From positions 5,999,001-6,063,000 of the forward strand of contig CP007053.1 of the NCBI GenBank assembly GCA_000242935.3: a stretch of 64,000 bases of DNA, given 5' to 3'. This stretch comes from Opitutaceae bacterium TAV5 (GTDB lineage Bacteria > Verrucomicrobiota > Verrucomicrobiia > Opitutales > Opitutaceae). Numbering within the stretch: the first letter of the stretch is position 1; each line of letters begins with the position of its first letter. The translations under genes and the position numbers were made by a program. Under the pieces are notes generated by a model. The model was not told the DNA's origin, searched no databases, and saw only the letters and a program-made list of their open reading frames with translations. Shown piece by piece: positions 52,774 to 59,807 of this stretch.

Positions 52774-53310
52774 ATGAAAACATCCATCCGCACTTCCTTC
52801 CATGCGCTCGCGGCCGCCGGCGTGCTCGCCTTCGCCGCCGGTTGCCACCGGCACGATGACCATGCCGGTCACAATCACGCCGCCGAATCCGGCGGCCATC
52901 ACCACGAGCACAAGCCCCCCCACGGCGGCACGCCCGTCGTCCTCGGCGACGAAGCGTTTCACCTCGAACTCGTCCGCGACGTCGAGGCCGGCAGGCTCCA
53001 GCTCTACGTCATGGACGGGGAACTGGAAAACTTCATCCGCATCCCCGCCGCCTCGATCAACCTGACGGCAACCGTCAACGGCGAGCCGCAGACGCTTGTC
53101 TTCCGGCCCGTGGCGAACGAGGCCACCGGCGAGACAGTCGGCGACACATCGCTTTTCGAGGCGGAGGCCGACTGGATCAAGACCACCGCCGACTTCGACG
53201 CCACCCTGGAGACGATCACCGTCAAGGGCGCAGCCTTCAATGACGTGAAGTTCAACTTCCCGAAAGGCAACGACCACGACGAAGACGGCGATCACGACCA
53301 CAAACACTGA
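52774..53310 (+). CDS. His-rich lipoprotein, probable metal-binding
   Basis: The 178-aa protein has a lipoprotein signal ending in FAAGC (Cys at about residue 24), then a His-dense segment CHRHDDHAGHNHAA and GGHHHEHKPPHGG. A compact beta domain follows (HLELVRDVEAGRLQLYVMDG, later LFEAEADWIKTT), and a second His/Asp tail closes the protein (DHDEDGDHDHKH). Metal binding, most likely zinc, is a strong inference from the His content. Role and position resemble the His-rich proteins (DUF2796 type and relatives) of proteobacterial zinc operons, but I do not claim the same family. Confidence 0.8.
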   Translation: MKTSIRTSFHALAAAGVLAFAAGCHRHDDHAGHNHAAESGGHHHEHKPPHGGTPVVLGDEAFHLELVRDVEAGRLQLYVMDGELENFIRIPAASINLTATVNGEPQTLVFRPVANEATGETVGDTSLFEAEADWIKTTADFDATLETITVKGAAFNDVKFNFPKGNDHDEDGDHDHKH

Positions 53311-53375
53311 ACCCTGCGGCGGGGGTGCCGCCCTGAATCGACAACGCTCATTCGAGACCAATTCCCGCCTTCCTT

Positions 53376-53403
53376 TTGACTGAAGTTTGTCGACAGCTAC
53401 ATT
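53376..53403 (+). promoter_or_regulatory. Candidate promoter for the DUF3299-like gene
   Basis: TTGACT at 53376-53381 and TACATT at 53398-53403 are 16 bases apart. They lie 21 bases before the ATG at 53424, which suggests a separate start site within the island. Confidence 0.35.
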
Positions 53404-53423
53404 TCCATGAGTCCCGATATTCC

Positions 53424-54059
53424 ATGAAAGCCGCCGACCAGAAAATCGCCCGCAAGGCCGCCCACCGCAACAAACTGATCAAGCGCCTGCTGATGTGGAC
53501 GGCGGTGGCCGTGCCGTTCATCGCGCTCGCCGCCTTGCTCGATCCGCAGCGCGAGGACCGCGCCGCGCGCGACGCTGCCGCCCAACAGGAACTCGCCGCG
53601 CGCCAGGCCGTCCTCGAACAGGTGCCCGAATCGAAGCGCAGCCTCTGGGGCGGCCACGACGGCGACGTCGTCGACCTGAGTTTTTCGAAACTCGAGTTCG
53701 AGGTCCCGCCCGAAGCGGCCCGCCCGAAGGAGGGCCAGCCGAACCACGACAGCTACACGCCCGAGCGGATCAAGTCGTACAACGGCCGCACCGTGCGGCT
53801 GCGCGGCTACATGCTCCCCGTGAAGATGGAGGAAGGCAAAGTGCGCGAATGCCTGCTCATGGCGGGACAGATGACATGCTGCTACGGCGCCTCGCCCAAT
53901 TTCTGGGAGTTCGTTTCCGTGAGGATGGCCGACAAACCCGTCCCGAGCCTGATGGACGTGCCACTTGTCTTCGAAGGCACGCTCAAGGTCGGCGACGTTT
54001 ACGACAACGGTTACTGGACCCAGTTTTATTCCATGGATGCCACCTCCGTCAGCCGGTGA
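53424..54059 (+). CDS. DUF3299-like membrane-anchored protein
   Basis: The 211-aa protein has one N-terminal helix (LLMWTAVAVPFIALAALL) and a periplasmic domain with the DUF3299 pattern: SYNGRTVRLRGYMLPVKMEEGKV, then the Cys-rich ECLLMAGQMTCCYGASPN and VPLVFEGTLKVGDVYDNGYW. Two Cys adjacent plus an upstream Cys are characteristic. DUF3299 proteins accompany zinc-responsive ABC operons (PA4063-PA4066 of Pseudomonas and the zrg operon of Vibrio, from memory). I prefer ATG 53424 to the earlier TTG at 53376. The biochemical role is unknown. Confidence 0.78.
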   Translation: MKAADQKIARKAAHRNKLIKRLLMWTAVAVPFIALAALLDPQREDRAARDAAAQQELAARQAVLEQVPESKRSLWGGHDGDVVDLSFSKLEFEVPPEAARPKEGQPNHDSYTPERIKSYNGRTVRLRGYMLPVKMEEGKVRECLLMAGQMTCCYGASPNFWEFVSVRMADKPVPSLMDVPLVFEGTLKVGDVYDNGYWTQFYSMDATSVSR

Positions 54060-54068
54060 GCAAAAATA

Positions 54069-54115
54069 TCACCCATTTGTCACCCGGCCCCACTTGACGA
54101 CTTTGCTAGCATCGC
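54069..54115 (+). promoter_or_regulatory. Conserved upstream block, copy A
   Basis: TCACCCATTTGTCAC (54069-54083), a C-rich spacer and TTGACGACTTTGCTAGCAT (54094-54112) lie 47 bases (TTGACG to ATG) before the second small paralogue. The same block, with the same spacing within 1-2 bases, precedes the third paralogue at 57485. It is probably promoter plus regulator site; neither an obvious -10 nor a sigma-54 pattern fits. Confidence 0.55.
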
Positions 54116-54140
54116 ACCCGATTAACGCCATCACGCGCCC

Positions 54141-54587
54141 ATGAATTTTCACCGTCACCCGCTTTGCCGCCAGACTCCGCGCCTGTTGCGCGTGGCCGCG
54201 TGGGCGGGTGTCGCCCTGATGGTCATGCTGGTGGTGGGAGCGGCGAACCCGCAATTCCATGCGTGGTTCCATGCCGCGGAGCATGCCGTCCAGGCAGATC
54301 CGGCACACCCGCACACGCATGGCCATGCGCACCACCGTACGGCGATCCCCTTCAATTTCCCTGCCCTGCCCGTCGGCACTGCCGACGACGCGCCTGCCGT
54401 CCCCGACGATGACGACGGCTGCGTGATTACCGTTTTCGCTCATGGCATTGTGAGCCTGAGCGCGGCCCTCGTCCTGCTCGCCGGGGTCGATGTCCTCAAG
54501 CCCGCCCACCGGATCGCCCGCGACTGGATCACTCCCGCCGCGCCACGCTACGCCTGGCTGCGAACACACGCCCCTCCGGCTGCCTGA
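54141..54587 (+). CDS. Small His-rich one-helix protein, paralogue 2
   Basis: The 148-aa protein starts with a 21-residue segment to the shared Trp, one helix (AGVALMVMLVVGAAN) and PQFHAWFHAAEHAVQADPAH. A His cluster follows (HPHTHGHAHHR), then an acidic stretch PDDDDGCVITVFAHG, a second hydrophobic segment (IVSLSAALVLLAGV) and a C-terminal LRTHAPPAA. It is about 80% identical to the paralogue at 57554 and more distantly related to that at 50226. A periplasmic metal-binding or chaperone role is inferred from the His cluster. DUF2946-type proteins look similar in layout. Confidence 0.72.
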   Translation: MNFHRHPLCRQTPRLLRVAAWAGVALMVMLVVGAANPQFHAWFHAAEHAVQADPAHPHTHGHAHHRTAIPFNFPALPVGTADDAPAVPDDDDGCVITVFAHGIVSLSAALVLLAGVDVLKPAHRIARDWITPAAPRYAWLRTHAPPAA

Positions 54588-54773
54588 ACGTCAGGACACT
54601 CCCTGTCTCCCGGTATCCGTAACCGGATGACAATCCCGGCCGGCATGCGGACAGGGTTCACCCGGTCATGCCCGCATAATATCCCTCTCGATCCCGATTC
54701 AAGACACGTGAAGGGGTGTTTGCGGCTGCAACGATCGCACGCAGCTACAGAAAACTTTCAGGCAAATTTCATC

Positions 54774-55559
54774 ATGATCATCCTTGCCGGAGCGTATCCG
54801 CATCCGGAATCCGTTGTCCGTCGGCAATCGTCTTTCCGCGTTTCGCCGAACGGGTTTACTCTCGTCGAGCTCCTCGCAGTCATTGCGATCATTGGCGTTC
54901 TCGCGGGAATCACCATTCCTGTCGTCAGTTCGGTCCGCACCACGGCCAGGCAGGCCAGGTGCATCTCCAATCTGAGACAAATCGGAGTGGCGATTACCGG
55001 CTATTGCCATGATCACAACGGCTCGTTTCCGAACACGGCTCACAGCGGAGAAACGGCCAATTCGTGGATACATAAACTGTCTCCCTGGTTTGGATCGTCG
55101 GAAAACGGTACGGTTTCCGACGAGGTCTGCATCTGTCCGCTCGATCCCAACAGGGAGAAGCGGTTGCACAATGAATACGGCCAGAAACTTTCCAGCTACC
55201 TGCTCAATGACCGGCTGGACAGCGGTGTCTATTACGACCCTTTCGGGCGTCTGACAGCGCCTCCGCCTAGCCTTCACCGGTTGTCCGCTCCAACGCGAAC
55301 CCACACGGTGTTCGTTGCCCGGGACGAACTGGATTTCAGCGCGAGCAACGACCACACGCACGCCGCGGAATGGGGAGGCAACTGGAGCAAGGTTCTGGAC
55401 GACATCGCGCCCGACCGTTTTCGCAGCGGATCAAGAAACACCGACCGCACCAACGGTCGTTCTCCCTATCTCTTCGCGGACGGCCACGTGACCGTGATCC
55501 CGGCCGCGGATTTCAAAAAACGGATCGATTCCGGGGAAAACCCCGCCGATCCGCCCTGA
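54774..55559 (+). CDS. Free-standing pseudopilin of island cassette A
   Basis: The 261-aa protein has the motif SPNG/FTLVELLAVIAIIGVLAGI after a leader of about 28 residues, then CISNLRQIGVAITGY and the later YLFADGHVTVIP of the DUF1559-like pilins. I chose ATG 54774 because earlier starts give an implausibly long leader. Many Cys and His residues are present (for example EVCICPLDPN and NDHTHAAEWGG). The last segment contains KKRIDSGENPADPP, close in form to KKIVDSGINPAAVPE in the pilin at 59804, so the two are paralogues. Confidence 0.78.
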   Translation: MIILAGAYPHPESVVRRQSSFRVSPNGFTLVELLAVIAIIGVLAGITIPVVSSVRTTARQARCISNLRQIGVAITGYCHDHNGSFPNTAHSGETANSWIHKLSPWFGSSENGTVSDEVCICPLDPNREKRLHNEYGQKLSSYLLNDRLDSGVYYDPFGRLTAPPPSLHRLSAPTRTHTVFVARDELDFSASNDHTHAAEWGGNWSKVLDDIAPDRFRSGSRNTDRTNGRSPYLFADGHVTVIPAADFKKRIDSGENPADPP

Positions 55560-55635
55560 CGCAACCGGCCCCCCCCCGGAGCCGGCAATCAGTCCATCAA
55601 TAAAAACGTATTTAATAGTTAGATACAAAAATATC

Positions 55636-56400
55636 ATGTTCAGCAACCTGCAACGCGCGGCCCTTGCCGCCCTGCTTCCGGCGGCGCTCTTCACTGCCGC
55701 CCACGCCCAAACGATCATCGAGGACGGGCACATCGACCTCGTCCCCGGTTACGACGCCGCATCCGGCACCTGGAGCTTCACTTCCGAATATAGCGGAGGT
55801 TCCCAGACTCCCGGCGGTGGCTATCTGCACCACAACGTCGCCGACGTCATCTACTTCGTCTCCGACAATTCGGAGAGTACGCAGGGTGGCGGGAAAATCA
55901 CCTCGCCCGGCGGATTCCTCGGCACCCAAGCCGGTGATCCCCTCTGGATCATTCCCCAGGTCCAGGATTTCGGAGTGCCATGGCTTGGCACCGGTGGCTA
56001 CGATGCCTCGGGCTTCGACTTCACGATCAACTTCGTCGATTTCCGCGGCCCGGAGGACGGTATGCTGGCTCTTTGGACCACCGGCTCCTTCGGAGCCCCG
56101 ACATGGCTGGTCAGCAGCGACACCGGCATCCAGCCCGCTCCCAACAGCCTCACCGTGGCGACCACCACCCACACCCACTACAACTGGGGATTTACCCGGC
56201 CGGGTCTTTACGAGGTCGATGTCACCCTGAGCGCTCTCATCGGGGGCGTTCAGCAAACCAGCGAGGTATTCACCCTCAAGCTGGCAATCAGCGAGCGGCC
56301 TGCCGTCGTTCCCGAGCCCGCCACGGTCGCCACCTTGGTTGGCGGTGTGTCTCTCCTGCTCGCATTTTCCACACGTCGGCGATTCCGGCACGGCGCGTAA
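55636..56400 (+). CDS. PEP-CTERM protein with choice-of-anchor M-like domain, subtype I
   Basis: The 254-aa protein has a signal peptide (LAALLPAALFTAAHA), then IIEDGHIDLVPGYD, a beta-rich body, the late motif THTHYNWGFTRPGLYEVDV and a PEP-CTERM tail (VVPEPATVATLVGGVSLLL, RRRFRHGA). The pair G-H-x-D-L near the start and H-x-H-x-N-W-x-F-x-x-x-G-x-Y near the end is the pattern I associate with the choice-of-anchor M/TIGR03769 domain, known from actinobacterial surface proteins next to zinc-type ABC transporters. It is 39% or so similar to its neighbour. His residues could bind metal. Confidence 0.75.
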   Translation: MFSNLQRAALAALLPAALFTAAHAQTIIEDGHIDLVPGYDAASGTWSFTSEYSGGSQTPGGGYLHHNVADVIYFVSDNSESTQGGGKITSPGGFLGTQAGDPLWIIPQVQDFGVPWLGTGGYDASGFDFTINFVDFRGPEDGMLALWTTGSFGAPTWLVSSDTGIQPAPNSLTVATTTHTHYNWGFTRPGLYEVDVTLSALIGGVQQTSEVFTLKLAISERPAVVPEPATVATLVGGVSLLLAFSTRRRFRHGA

Positions 56401-56487
56401 CCTGCGCCCTCTTTGTCCAACCGATTCGGCCATCCTGTCGCAGGCCGCGCGCCGTGCGGCCTGCCTCCCCCTTCTCCTTTTCAATCA

Positions 56488-57342
56488 ATGCAAAATCCAA
56501 AGTCATTCCGGCGCCTTTCCCTGCTGTCGGCTTTCCTTCTCTCCCTGTTTCTCCCGGCTGTCACGCCGGCAACCGCGCAGACCATGATCATCACGGAGGG
56601 CCATATCGATCTCAACATCGGTTATGACATCTCCACGGGCGAATGGGGCCTGTATTCGCAATACCGGGCACCTGATGATTCCTACGCAACCGACACGCCG
56701 GTCGGAGAGGTCACCTACAAGATTTCGGAGGCCGGTCGCTTCGATGGCGTGGGGGGATTTTACTCCTGGCTGGGATCGCCGGGCTCGGACATCTGGGTCA
56801 TCCCGCAAAACCAGATCAGCGGCGTGCCCTGGGTCGGCTTCGGCGGCTATGGCTACGGCGGCGTCGAGGGGGGCCTCACGGATGACTTCAGCCTTTTCGA
56901 TCCGATTCCCTCGATCCATCCCACCCTGCCGGCGGTTCTTGTCAGCTTCGTCGGAATCGAAGGCCCGGAAGGCGCCGATTTTGCCCTCTGGCAAACCAAC
57001 GCGACGGGAGGGCTGGTGGGCGGCGCTCCCGTTTTCAGCAGCGTGGCGGGTACCGGCGCTCCCGACTCGCTGGTAATCACCCGCGGGCAGCACACGCACT
57101 ACAACTGGGGATTCAGCGAGGAAGGCATCTACACCGTGCTCCTTCAACTCGGCGCCACGATTGACGGCGTGCTCACGCAGAGCGACATCTTCACGGTTAC
57201 GTTCCATGTCGGGAATGTCGTCCCCGAGCCCGCCTCCTGGGCGGCCATTGCCGGCGCGCTTCTGCTGTCCGGAACCATGATCGGTCGACTCCAGGCTTCA
57301 CTCTGGATGCGTATCCGGGAAACAATCAGGAGCATCTCCTGA
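56488..57342 (+). CDS. PEP-CTERM protein with choice-of-anchor M-like domain, subtype I
   Basis: From ATG 56488 the protein is 284 aa. After the signal peptide (LLSAFLLSLFLPAVTPATA) come ITEGHIDLNIGYD and, later, QHTHYNWGFSEEGIYTVLLQ, the same two motifs as in the protein just upstream. The tail has VVPEPASWAAIAGALLLSG, but after the helix there is an unusually long extension (19 residues) instead of the usual short Arg run. The two genes are 87 bases apart and look like a tandem duplication that has diverged. Confidence 0.72.
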   Translation: MQNPKSFRRLSLLSAFLLSLFLPAVTPATAQTMIITEGHIDLNIGYDISTGEWGLYSQYRAPDDSYATDTPVGEVTYKISEAGRFDGVGGFYSWLGSPGSDIWVIPQNQISGVPWVGFGGYGYGGVEGGLTDDFSLFDPIPSIHPTLPAVLVSFVGIEGPEGADFALWQTNATGGLVGGAPVFSSVAGTGAPDSLVITRGQHTHYNWGFSEEGIYTVLLQLGATIDGVLTQSDIFTVTFHVGNVVPEPASWAAIAGALLLSGTMIGRLQASLWMRIRETIRSIS

Positions 57343-57484
57343 CGCGTCTTCATGAACGCTGTATCCGCGATCGTGTCACCGCATAAGCGTGCGACCCGCC
57401 AATAACAGAAGGGAACGGCCGATACGGCCGTTGCTGCAACCGGCTACATTTTTTTTGAAATCATTCTGGTCCATCGCAAAAAAG

Positions 57485-57531
57485 TCACCCTTTTGTCACT
57501 CCTCCCCCTTGACGAGTCTGCCAGCTTGGTA
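57485..57531 (+). promoter_or_regulatory. Conserved upstream block, copy B
   Basis: TCACCCTTTTGTCAC (57485-57499) and TTGACGAGTCTGCCAGC (57509-57525) repeat the block found at 54069, with the ATG 45 bases after TTGACG. AT-rich DNA (ACATTTTTTTTGAAATC) lies just upstream. Confidence 0.55.
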
Positions 57532-57553
57532 CCCAAGTAAAGCTCCTCTATCC

Positions 57554-57988
57554 ATGAGCCGTCGCTACCACACGCTCCGTCACCAGTCTGCGCGCCTTCA
57601 GCGCGTGGGCGCATGGCTGGGCGTTGCCCTGATGCTCATGCTGGTGTTGGGCGCGGCGAACCCGCAGTTCCACGCCTGGTTCCATGCCGCGAAACATACC
57701 GTCCAGGCAGATCCGGGGCACCCACAGACACATGGCCACGCGCACCACCGTACGGCGATCCCCGTCAATTCCCCTGCCCTGCCCGGTGGCACGCCTTCCG
57801 TTCCCGACGATGACGACGGCTGCGTGATCACCATTTTCTCTCACGGCATCGTGAGCCTGAGCACGGCCCTCGCCCTGCTCGCCGAGATCGATGTCATCAA
57901 GCCTGCGCACCGGATCGCCGGCGACCGGATTGCCCCCATCGCACCGCGCTATACCTGGTTGCGGACACACGCTCCGCCCGCAGTCTGA
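57554..57988 (+). CDS. Small His-rich one-helix protein, paralogue 3
   Basis: The 144-aa protein begins with 21 residues to the shared Trp (LQRVGAW) and the helix VALMLMLVLGAANPQFHAWF. It continues with HAAKHTVQADPGHPQTHGHA, the acidic stretch PSVPDDDDGCVITIFSHG, a second hydrophobic segment and LRTHAPPAV. It is a close paralogue of the protein at 54141 and starts the second cassette of the island. A weak terminator follows its stop codon. Confidence 0.72.
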   Translation: MSRRYHTLRHQSARLQRVGAWLGVALMLMLVLGAANPQFHAWFHAAKHTVQADPGHPQTHGHAHHRTAIPVNSPALPGGTPSVPDDDDGCVITIFSHGIVSLSTALALLAEIDVIKPAHRIAGDRIAPIAPRYTWLRTHAPPAV

Positions 57989-58000
57989 GCGGGCTTTCCC
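57976..58000 (+). terminator. Weak intrinsic terminator after paralogue 3
   Basis: GCCCGC (57976-57981) and GCGGGC (57989-57994) pair around the stop codon and are followed by TTTCCC. The short T-run makes it weak; it may attenuate expression of the following surface-protein genes. Confidence 0.4.
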
Positions 58001-58230
58001 CAAACGCGCCTTCACGGGCTTTTTGCATGGTCTCCATTCCGGACCCGTTCCGGCTGGCGTGACCATTGGCATGCCGCGTCCGCGCCTGACACCGTCAGGA
58101 AGCAACGTGCCATCATGGCCTCTCCCCCGGGAACGAGATGCCGGATGCATGCCCATTTGCCTGCCCTTATCCGGCCGGTCACCCGGGAAAAAATCATCCA
58201 TCAGTCATCCATCAGAATAACTGCATTTTT

Positions 58231-58992
58231 ATGAAAACAGACTTCGTCTCAAAACTCACCACACTCTCGTTTGTCCTTTCGCTGCTCGCTTTCGGAACTC
58301 CGCAACTCCGCGCCCAATCCGTCTACACCGGAGAACACGGCGATCTCGGAATCGAATACACACCCGGCGAAACGGAGTTCGAGCCGCACTGGCATCTGCA
58401 CGAAGGGGCCATCGTGGATGGCTCCGCCCTGACCGAAGAGGGCGAGTATGCACCTAGCGATCTCGTCGCGCAAACCTCGTCCACGAGCACCGCCACTTCG
58501 ACCATTGCGTCCTGGCTCGGAATATCGACTGGTGCCACTCTCTGGACACTCGGCACGGAGATTCATCAGCCGGAACTCGGTTTCGGCACGGAAGAACTCA
58601 CGGACAGCGAGTGGCTCGATTCGACCATCACGATCAGCCTGAGCGGATGGGCGTTGGGCAATCCGGGAGATGTCATTCTCGTCGATGCCGGTAACACACT
58701 CCGGTTCTCGACGGTCGCCGGCTCGTCCGTCACCAATGACTGGGCCTTCGATCTCGCAGCCGGGCACGCCCATCTCGCGTGGTATTTTACCAATCCCGGC
58801 GATTACCAGCTTATCTTCACCTGGTCCGGGACCTACATCGGTGAAGATGGCACCGCGTCCATTCCCGTCACCGGCACCGGCACATTCGGCTTCTCTGTTG
58901 TGCCCGAACCCGGCACCTGGGCGCTGATCGCCGGAGCCGGCCTCGGCCTGTTTGCGATCGTCCACCGCCGCCGCGCCTTGCGGCAGGCATGA
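58231..58992 (+). CDS. PEP-CTERM protein with choice-of-anchor M-like domain, subtype II
   Basis: The 253-aa protein has a signal peptide (LTTLSFVLSLLAFGTPQLRA), then EHGDLGIEYTPGETEFEPHW and HLHEGAIVDG, a long body and the late motif AAGHAHLAWYFTNPGDYQLI. The tail is VVPEPGTWALIAGAGLGLF with RRRALRQA. The motifs are those of the subtype I proteins with the same layout (G-x-D-L early, H-x-H with an aromatic later), but sequence identity is much lower. It forms a pair with the gene at 59037, from which it is separated by 44 bases. A direct repeat TCATCCATCAG precedes it. Confidence 0.72.
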   Translation: MKTDFVSKLTTLSFVLSLLAFGTPQLRAQSVYTGEHGDLGIEYTPGETEFEPHWHLHEGAIVDGSALTEEGEYAPSDLVAQTSSTSTATSTIASWLGISTGATLWTLGTEIHQPELGFGTEELTDSEWLDSTITISLSGWALGNPGDVILVDAGNTLRFSTVAGSSVTNDWAFDLAAGHAHLAWYFTNPGDYQLIFTWSGTYIGEDGTASIPVTGTGTFGFSVVPEPGTWALIAGAGLGLFAIVHRRRALRQA

Positions 58993-59036
58993 ACCCGTCG
59001 TCAATCCGGTCTGTTCATTTTTTCGGAGCATCCGTA

Positions 59037-59807
59037 ATGAAAACAAAACTACCGGCTGCCATCGCGGCAGCGTTGGCCTGCGCGTTCGCCGCAGTACAAC
59101 TTTCGGCGCAAGCCATCTATTACACCGCCGGTCACGGCGATCTCGGGGTTTCGTATCATCCGGGAGACACGACCTTCGGAATCCACTGGGGGCTTGATGC
59201 GGGAGCGACCGTCGATGGCGCCACGCTCACCACGCATACCGAATATGCAGAAAACGAGGTCATCGCGTGGACCACAGCCACGACCCCGCTTCCCTCGTCT
59301 TCGGAAACCTGGCTCGGTGTCGCCTCCGGTCCGGTCTGGCGCCTGGGGAGTGGCGCTTACCCACCTGACCTCGGCTTCAACGCCTCCGGAGCAGGCGACC
59401 CGGAACTCTGGTTCGATACCACGCTCGCCATTACGTTGACCGGCTGGAATACTCCGGAAGGTGGCGAAGTCGCTCTTCGATCCGGAGCCAGTTCGACTGC
59501 CTCGACGCTCTTCTCCACCTATGATCCGGCGAGCACGCTGGACAACAATACCTGGGCGTTCGATATGAGCGTCGGTCACATCCACCTCGTCTGGTATTTC
59601 TCCGTCGCCGGCACCTACGAACTGACCTTCAACTGGGCCGGGACGTACCTTGGCGGCGATACGCCACAGGAGGTCACCGGCACCGGAACGTTCACGTTTA
59701 TCGCCGGCGACCTCCCTCCCGCGATCCCCGAGTCTGCGACCTGGGCGGCGATGTCGGGTATCGCCGTTCTCGGCCTCGTCGCCTGGCGGCGTCGCCATCG
59801 TTCATGA
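59037..59807 (+). CDS. PEP-CTERM protein with choice-of-anchor M-like domain, subtype II
   Basis: From ATG 59037 the protein is 256 aa. It has a signal peptide (AAIAAALACAFAAVQLSA), TAGHGDLGVSYHPGDTTFGI, a body with conserved W-L-G-V motif, VGHIHLVWYFSVAGTYELTF and the tail AIPESATWAAMSGIAVLGLV with RRRHRS. The sorting motif is PES rather than PEP. It is the tandem paralogue of the gene at 58231 and overlaps the start of the next pilin gene by four bases, so pilin and surface protein are made together. Confidence 0.75.
   Translation: MKTKLPAAIAAALACAFAAVQLSAQAIYYTAGHGDLGVSYHPGDTTFGIHWGLDAGATVDGATLTTHTEYAENEVIAWTTATTPLPSSSETWLGVASGPVWRLGSGAYPPDLGFNASGAGDPELWFDTTLAITLTGWNTPEGGEVALRSGASSTASTLFSTYDPASTLDNNTWAFDMSVGHIHLVWYFSVAGTYELTFNWAGTYLGGDTPQEVTGTGTFTFIAGDLPPAIPESATWAAMSGIAVLGLVAWRRRHRS

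Noticed and set aside
54069-54083. Known Zur-box match
   Set aside because: TCACCCATTTGTCAC does not match the gamma-proteobacterial or actinobacterial Zur consensus I remember, so a Zur assignment would be guesswork; it is reported only as a conserved block.
54094-54115. Sigma-54 promoter reading of the conserved block
   Set aside because: The GG and GC dinucleotides of the -24/-12 consensus do not occur at the needed 10-base spacing in either copy.
58190-58215. Direct repeat TCATCCATCAG twice in tandem before the surface-protein gene
   Set aside because: Two copies of an 11-base word with no dyad symmetry and no second locus in the window; too little to call an operator.
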